From Theristus sp. LFF4_11 (taxonomy: Eukaryota > Nematoda > Chromadorea > Monhysterida > Xyalidae): DNA of 64,000 nucleotides. Where the stretch lies: positions 1 to 64,000 of the forward strand of contig JASANC010004388.1 in NCBI GenBank assembly GCA_030248135.1. The letters run 5' to 3'. The notes under the pieces were generated by a model. That model was given only the letters and a program-made list of their open reading frames with translations, was not told the origin of the DNA and ran no database searches. Positions 59,801-64,000 of the stretch are shown in pieces. The number at the start of each line of letters is the position of its first letter. The stretch's first letter is position 1. Both the position numbers and the translations under genes were made by a program.

Positions 59801-62800
59801 AAATTTTTGAAATTTTTTCTTTAATGTGCCCTGAAAATGCCGTTTTTGGCATAATTTTTCGAAAGTTCAACAAAAATTTTCTTTGACTTTACCTTGTCAC
59901 TTAGTCTTCAACGCTGCAGGTGGTATTCTGGATTGATTTATCGACTGTTTTCAGCCTTGGTGAGTGATGATCGACTCGCGCATTGAAGTACTTGAGCGTC
60001 GCAAAGGCTAGTTCAACAAATTCCGATGTCGCTAAGGTGAGATAGAAGCAGAGAACTCACATTTACGCATCGTTTTTCAGGATCTCGAAAGGTGGAAATT
60101 GCACTGTCTGCCACTGCAAGCGTAACTTCGTTGGTTGCTCGTTGCTGTTTCGCCTCGTGTCGTCAGCGTGATCACACCGGTTTGTTGTGGAACTTGTTTC
60201 CATGTTATTTGAGGTGAATTGAGAGGCAAAACACGAGACGTGATGTCGTCGGTGGGAAAATGGGGTCGCCGAAACCAAGTCTGAAATTTTCACCCTCCTC
60301 CCATATGAGTGGGGGTCATATGGTAAGTCGGTGGCTCCTCAGATGGTGATATTCGGACTCCCTGAAAAATTCTGAACAACTTTCATTTAAAAAAAAATTT
60401 AAAAAAAAAATTTTTTTTTTTAAAGAAAAAAAAATAGAAATTTTTTTTTTCTTGACATCTCTAGTCACACCAAACTGAAATTTTAGTGCCTGTACTTTGA
60501 CAAACGGGCGTTTTTAAATAAAATGACGTCACGTTAGTCCGGACACGTTTGAATAAATCCACAATAGTTATGAGAACAAAGTTCGCGGTTTTACATGGTT
60601 TAATCAGCTGTGATAGACGAACATCGTTTTGACAGTGAAATGATCAAAGGAATTTTTTATTTTAAATGGTCGGACGGCACAAAGTTTGCTTGCGTGTCGC
60701 TGGTTTCTTAGTTCATGGAAACGGACTGTTGGGATTACAATAGACTGTGGCAACTAGACATAACGCTACTTTTGACCTGGTGGATGGTGTAGCTGGTTTG
60801 CCGAATAAAGTAAACAATGTGCAATGTGCTAACAAGCTTGTGCAAGCAACCCTGTACCGGACACTAATTGAGCAATCCGCACGCCGCCAGATTTGACAAA
60901 AAGGGCTGAGTAGACGTTTTTTGCATTGAGCGCACCTGACGAAACAGTTTCTGGAACAATTCGCGCGGCAACGTGTTCCAAGCGATCGTGTCGGTCACGG
61001 CGGTGAAGATCCAGTTCAGCTCACCCAACGGCGTTTTGCGTTCGTTCAACAAACCAGGGATGCGCTCTACGATCTTGCACGCTTTATGTTTGCCTTGTAG
61101 CTGGCGATGCACGATGTAGCACAGCACCTGATGTGCATTGTGCAAATACACGTTCCGTTTCACTGACGGCACAAAAAGCGAAAGAAACTGATTGCTGTTC
61201 CGGTAGTGCTTTGCGTATCTCGTTCGGTGATTGGGGATGCATTGCATACAGCACGAAGAATCAACGAATCAACAATCCAATCAGCTAAGCGCGACAAGAC
61301 CAAACACACACACACGATTTTTCCTGTGTGAATTGCGTTTGTAGCTCGGAATTGTAGCACTTCGACCAAACAATTATAATACCACCAAAATAGAAAGAAT
61401 AGTGATGAAAAAAAGAGTGTTGCGAAATTAGAAGGTGCAGGTATTCTCTTATAAATAAAGAATCGAACCGATGTTTTGATGGGCGTCGTGAGACAGGAAG
61501 TGAACAGATCGGCCGGCATTTCCGGAGTCATCGGCAGTATTTCACCGTGCTCACAGGCGGCCAATTGAATGCAATTCTGCAAAATCGTGTGTTGCAGCTC
61601 TGCTTTCACTCACCCATAAAGATTCGTTTCAGATAATTATACTCGTTTTCATCTGGAATGCAGCGCAGTGTGTGTCAGCGTTCAATAACCATCTTCCAAC
61701 ATGGCTGATGATGAATTGATGGAATACGTACCCGCACAGAAGGGCGACAATAAATATCAGTACTGACAAAACTATTCTCTGCACTCTACAGAAATTGACA
61801 TGAATGCGCATGCATGATTGCAATTTACAATGAGACACAACTAGGGTTGGCAAAAAAAAGTTTTTATATTGCCAGGAAAAAACAGGTTTCTTTTCCGTTT
61901 TAAAATCGTTTTAAAACCGAAAAAACCGAATGTTTCCCTGCTCCTAAACTTTCCAAAACTTAGCTCCTTGAATTCAAAATAGGAAATACATCATTTTGAG
62001 CAGCGTAAAACGCTGTTTTCGGGGATACAACGTACCCAGTTTGTATTTTTTTGCTACCCAATTTTTTGTTTCAAATCAAATCAATTTCGAGTTTATTGAC
62101 TTCCAGGGCAGCACGTTCCTCAAATTGAAAACCACGACTGGGCAGTGATCGTGTAGGTGTGGGGAGCGGGGGGACGGTTGCAAGGAGACCGGATTACTGA
62201 CCCCGTTTAGGGGGCGAGATTCGCAGAACTGCAAAGTGAAACCGGTAGCGGATTGCGTTCGAAAAATAACATTTCATCAGTTACCGTTTCAAATCGACAA
62301 CGTCATTCGTCAGTCTGCATTTGCACTTAGTTTAGCAGTCACCTTGTCTTCATCGTATTAGTCACCTTGACCCTAGCCACAAAGCTTCTGCAAAATTATG
62401 CTCCACCAGTTCAGTTCGACACAGTTCACTGCACCGTTTTTTCAAAAATAAAATTTTACATTTTATCAATCAAACGAAGAATTGTGATTTTTGACCACGA
62501 AGTTTGAAAATTTTTAAGGTAAGAAACCGATTCTTTATTTTTCAGGAAAAAAACTGAAAAAACCGGTTTTAAAACGGAAAAGAAACCGTTTTTTTCCTGT
62601 GCCAACCCTAGACACAACCAAACGCGACCCCGGGGTGCCCACCTTATAGTCGGGCGGTTTCGCAAATCGATAAGCGGCGGCCATTTCGGCCAAGCTCGCG
62701 TTCGGTGGCAACTCCGGCGGACTCGCGACGTTCGCCTGCGACCGGTGGAAGTCGAACTGCGCACGCCAGTCGAGCTCCTGGTCGACGACGAACTTGTCGA

Positions 62801-63967
62801 ACGATTTCACGATCAGTCCGGCAGAGTGACAGTCGTAAACGTACACCGACGGCGAGCCCATCCACGTCTGACAACAAAACGCGCCGCTTTTACATCTTGC
62901 TTTGTTTTTCATCCGAGAGAAAAGCACAAGCAAATGGAAACCGTTTTTTGCCAGATTTCAACCACACGATATTTTGTGAACCCTGAATGACTGGTCTGCC
63001 CACGAAACGTTAGCACCATGTCACACCGTCCCGTCATAGTTACTTTAAAGGGACAACTTCAAAAGCGTCCGTGCTATTGGAGTTTGAGAAAAAATGGTAT
63101 TTGCGGGTTTTTGGAACCGACTTTGCATTTAACAATTTTGGGGTGGTTTTTCTGCAAAACCGCAATTCCTGTACTCCAATTCAAATGTTAGAATTGAGAA
63201 CATCATTTCACCGCCACCACACAGAACAATTAGCCGATACACTTCTCCAAGTCTTTCAAACGAGACGCACTTGTAAATCATAGATGCTCAACGGTATGTA
63301 CTGCGTGAAGTTTTTATTGAACACCCAAATCTCTCCGTTTTCCGTTGGTTTCGGCACCCCGTGGCCGTTGTAGTGCAACAATACCCGTTCATCTTTTGCG
63401 TTACGTCGCAGCGACTGACACAATTTGCGCACTTCTTCCACCGTTGGATCAGGCTGGATTTTGTACCTGTGTCGATTGAAAAGAAATTGGTGACCTTGTT
63501 TGACTTATTCTGACTGTCAAAACTTCTGTGAAACAAATTTGGAACGCTGAGTGGTGTGGTGGCATTGATTCTGGCCTTCTCGCAATTCAATGAGTTTGTC
63601 TGTTCAACCAATGAGGTATACCTCAATACCGTCGTTTTCAAAAATTTCAGTTCCACGTCCACCCAACAGTTTCCGACACTGTTTTCGTTACAACTCATTC
63701 ATCAACAAAAAAAAGTCGCAAAATTTCAAACTTCAAGCACAAACGCTTCAAATTATCAAATTGACAAGTTTTAAAAATGGATTCGAAATAAAATGGAACT
63801 GTACAAATGAAAACAAAAACAAAAAAGCGAACAAACGTTCACCTGGCGCGCGGCTGCCACCGTTCATATTGCGCCTGAAGATTCTTGCTGATCTCCAAGG
63901 TCGTCTTCTGGTGGTTCTCAGCGGTCGAATCGGCCCAGCATTCTAAACGAGCGCACGGCGACGGCTG
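45335..63967 (-). CDS. RPTOR: Raptor (regulatory-associated protein of mTOR), 5' partial
   Basis: About thirty exons on the minus strand; the N-terminal exons lie beyond the right edge. It begins within the conserved RNC domain at [10 protein letters not shown] and ends with the last WD40 blade and stop TGA at 45335. Order: caspase-like RNC domain, HEAT/ARM repeats, a long variable linker, and a seven-bladed WD40 propeller. Raptor recruits TOS-motif substrates (S6K, 4E-BP) to mTORC1 and binds Rag GTPases at the lysosome. About 1600 residues are encoded in the window against 1335 for human Raptor, and the excess is in the linker. Phase closes for all conserved exons; two linker exons are approximate. 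No sign of pseudogene decay. Confidence 0.96.
46558..46705. repeat. Family 1 hairpin MITE in RPTOR intron
   Basis: CAGTCGAACTCTAGATGATA at the left end, arms CTGATTGGTTAGTGATCACG and the complement cgtgatcaccaaccaatcag. It lies in the intron between the exons at 46924 and 46538. Confidence 0.75.
48106..53312 (-). CDS. RPTOR: RPTOR exons 15-24: variable linker up to the propeller
   Basis: Exons 53141-53312 (3' end could be 53091), 52132-52341, 51103-51258, about 50640-50780, possibly about 50470-50562, 50143-50290, 49497-49706, 49212-49324, 48715-48898 and 48106-48300. Conserved anchors are [19 protein letters not shown] (human SVYTQIWRVLLHLAADP) and [11 protein letters not shown] (human CDWSARYFAQP). 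The rest is low-complexity Ser/Ala/Gln. Phase is continuous from 50290 to 48106 and from 53312 to 51103; the two exons near 50.5-50.8 kb do not yet connect cleanly. Confidence 0.75.
51400..51560. repeat. Family 1 hairpin MITE, second RPTOR copy
   Basis: Starts at tacagtcgaacgctaactta and contains ctgtgcaggcattgctgcgg, which is the sequence that identifies the split copy at 38415. It is followed directly by the element at 51582. Confidence 0.75.
51582..52013. mobile_element. GC-rich TA-flanked element, copy 1 (432 bp)
   Basis: Ends CCGTATTACCTCTA and the inverted TAGAGGTAATACGG, each next to TA. Internal polyC tracts and two ccatggggg palindromes. It is the reverse complement of the copy at 55336. 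No coding potential. Confidence 0.85.
53478..54502. mobile_element. 1025-bp hAT-like element, TAGGGTTAGGGG ends
   Basis: Exact 8-bp duplication CCCCAAAC at 53470-53477 and 54503-54510. Ends TAGGGTTAGGGGAAAA and the inverted CCCCTAACCCTA. AT-rich interior with poly-T and poly-A subterminal tracts; no transposase ORF. It lies in the RPTOR intron between exons 14 and 15. Confidence 0.85.
54658..58113 (-). CDS. RPTOR: RPTOR exons 7-14: HEAT/armadillo repeats
   Basis: Exons 57946-58113, 57253-57339, 57057-57170, 56908-56955, 56565-56710, 56242-56374, 55886-56032 and 54658-54864. [74 protein letters not shown] and [18 protein letters not shown] match animal Raptor in order, with every phase closing. 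Exon 7 begins with a charged insertion ([14 protein letters not shown]) that vertebrate Raptor lacks. Confidence 0.94.
54936..55140. repeat. MITE family 3, full copy with clear TIRs
   Basis: GGTTCTGCGACTCAATGCAT at one end and the inverted gcgcattgagtctcggaacc at the other, about 200 bp apart. This copy best defines the family termini. Confidence 0.75.
55336..55758. mobile_element. GC-rich TA-flanked element, copy 2, inverted
   Basis: 423 bp, reverse complement of 51582-52013, with the same TACCGTATTACCTCTA ends and TA flanks. The shared internal block (agaaacttctactcta and neighbours) differs by only a few bases, so both copies are young. Both are in RPTOR introns. Confidence 0.85.
58189..58861. 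mobile_element. Tc1/mariner-like element with long inverted repeats
   Basis: 673 bp flanked by TA. Ends CAGTGGCGGCCAAAAGTGTT and its complement are classic Tc1-type termini, with arms of about 90 bp. The interior holds a second large palindrome: cgaacattacaacacacctc pairs with gaggcgtgttgtaatgttcg. No transposase frame. It is in the RPTOR intron between exons 6 and 7. Confidence 0.85.
58988..59152. repeat. MITE family 3 copy beside an RPTOR exon
   Basis: Starts at ttggttctgcgactcattcg and ends at attgagtcgcagaatcaaaa, about 165 bp with an internal deletion. It lies about 220 bp from exon 59373-59537. Confidence 0.7.
59373..63967 (-). CDS. RPTOR: RPTOR exons in window 1-6: RNC (caspase-like) domain
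   Basis: Exons 63843-63967 (right border uncertain, window edge), 63271-63466, 62643-62867, 61469-61576, 60936-61187 and 59373-59537. [37 protein letters not shown] and [17 protein letters not shown] carry the His and Cys positions of the caspase-like fold. [49 protein letters not shown] and [18 protein letters not shown] follow. All are among the most conserved Raptor segments. The acceptor for 61187 is one of two in-frame candidates. Confidence 0.95.
59568..60567. repeat. Family 2 MITE split by a hAT insertion
   Basis: Left part 59568-59707 and right part 60464-60567 together rebuild a normal 233-bp family 2 copy in the orientation of 4028. The 756 bp between them is a separate element. 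Confidence 0.8.
59708..60463. mobile_element. 756-bp hAT-like element inside a MITE
   Basis: Exact 8-bp duplication GTCACACC at 59700-59707 and 60464-60471. Ends TAGAGATGTAAGGGTCAAAA and the inverted TTGACATCTCTA, followed by long poly-T and poly-A tracts. No transposase ORF. Confidence 0.87.
61842..62610. mobile_element. 769-bp hAT-like element, family TAGGGTTGGCA
   Basis: Exact 8-bp duplication GACACAAC at 61834-61841 and 62611-62618. Ends TAGGGTTGGCA and TGCCAACCCTA. Subterminal aaaccgttttt motifs. Same family as 39109-39887. It lies in the RPTOR intron between exons 62643 and 61576, ending only 32 bp from the upstream exon. Confidence 0.88.
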
Positions 63968-64000
63968 CATCGTAAAACACACGGTGTTTTGTTGACGTGT

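Overview
The window is nuclear DNA of an invertebrate animal. The evidence is dense GT-AG introns, many only 50-100 bp long; three long metazoan genes broken into dozens of small exons; class II transposons with clean 8-bp or TA target duplications; and hairpin MITEs and tRNA-like SINE fragments in the introns. I cannot name the phylum from the sequence. I see no bacterial, viral or CRISPR features.

Layout. Bases 1-1873 hold no gene I can support. Bases 1874-7852 (plus strand) carry two tandem paralogous genes for type II membrane proproteins with a BRICHOS-like domain, a dibasic furin-type site and a six-cysteine C-terminal peptide. Converging on them from the right, 8390-29274 (minus) is a complete 39-exon INTS1 (Integrator subunit 1) of about 2200 residues, the length of the animal protein. 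A small two-exon gene for a secreted acidic peptide (14523-14989, plus) lies inside one INTS1 intron. Next, 30121-43327 (minus) is a complete 17-exon ASAP-family Arf GTPase-activating protein (BAR, PH, ArfGAP, ankyrin, proline-rich, SH3; about 1180 residues). Finally 45335 to the right edge (minus) is RPTOR/Raptor, about 30 exons, with its first exons beyond the window. INTS1, ASAP and RPTOR lie head to tail on the minus strand, separated by about 0.85 and 2.0 kb.

Functionally these are unrelated housekeeping genes: snRNA 3' end processing and transcription attenuation (INTS1), Arf and membrane traffic (ASAP), and mTORC1 substrate recruitment (Raptor). There is no operon-like coupling. I placed exon borders by joining GT/AG sites so that reading phase is continuous and conserved family blocks are restored. 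Phase closes almost everywhere; exceptions are stated in the entries.

The introns record layered transposition: five elements with 8-bp duplications (36403, 38458, 39109, 53478/61842 and 59708 regions contain six in all), including an insertion inside an insertion inside a MITE at 38.4-40.5 kb; a long-TIR Tc1/mariner-like element at 58.2 kb; an inverted pair of GC-rich TA-flanked elements at 51.6 and 55.3 kb; and three recurrent MITE families. No wholly new molecular system is evident. The most novel items are the tandem BRICHOS proproteins, the nested acidic peptide gene and the nested transposons.
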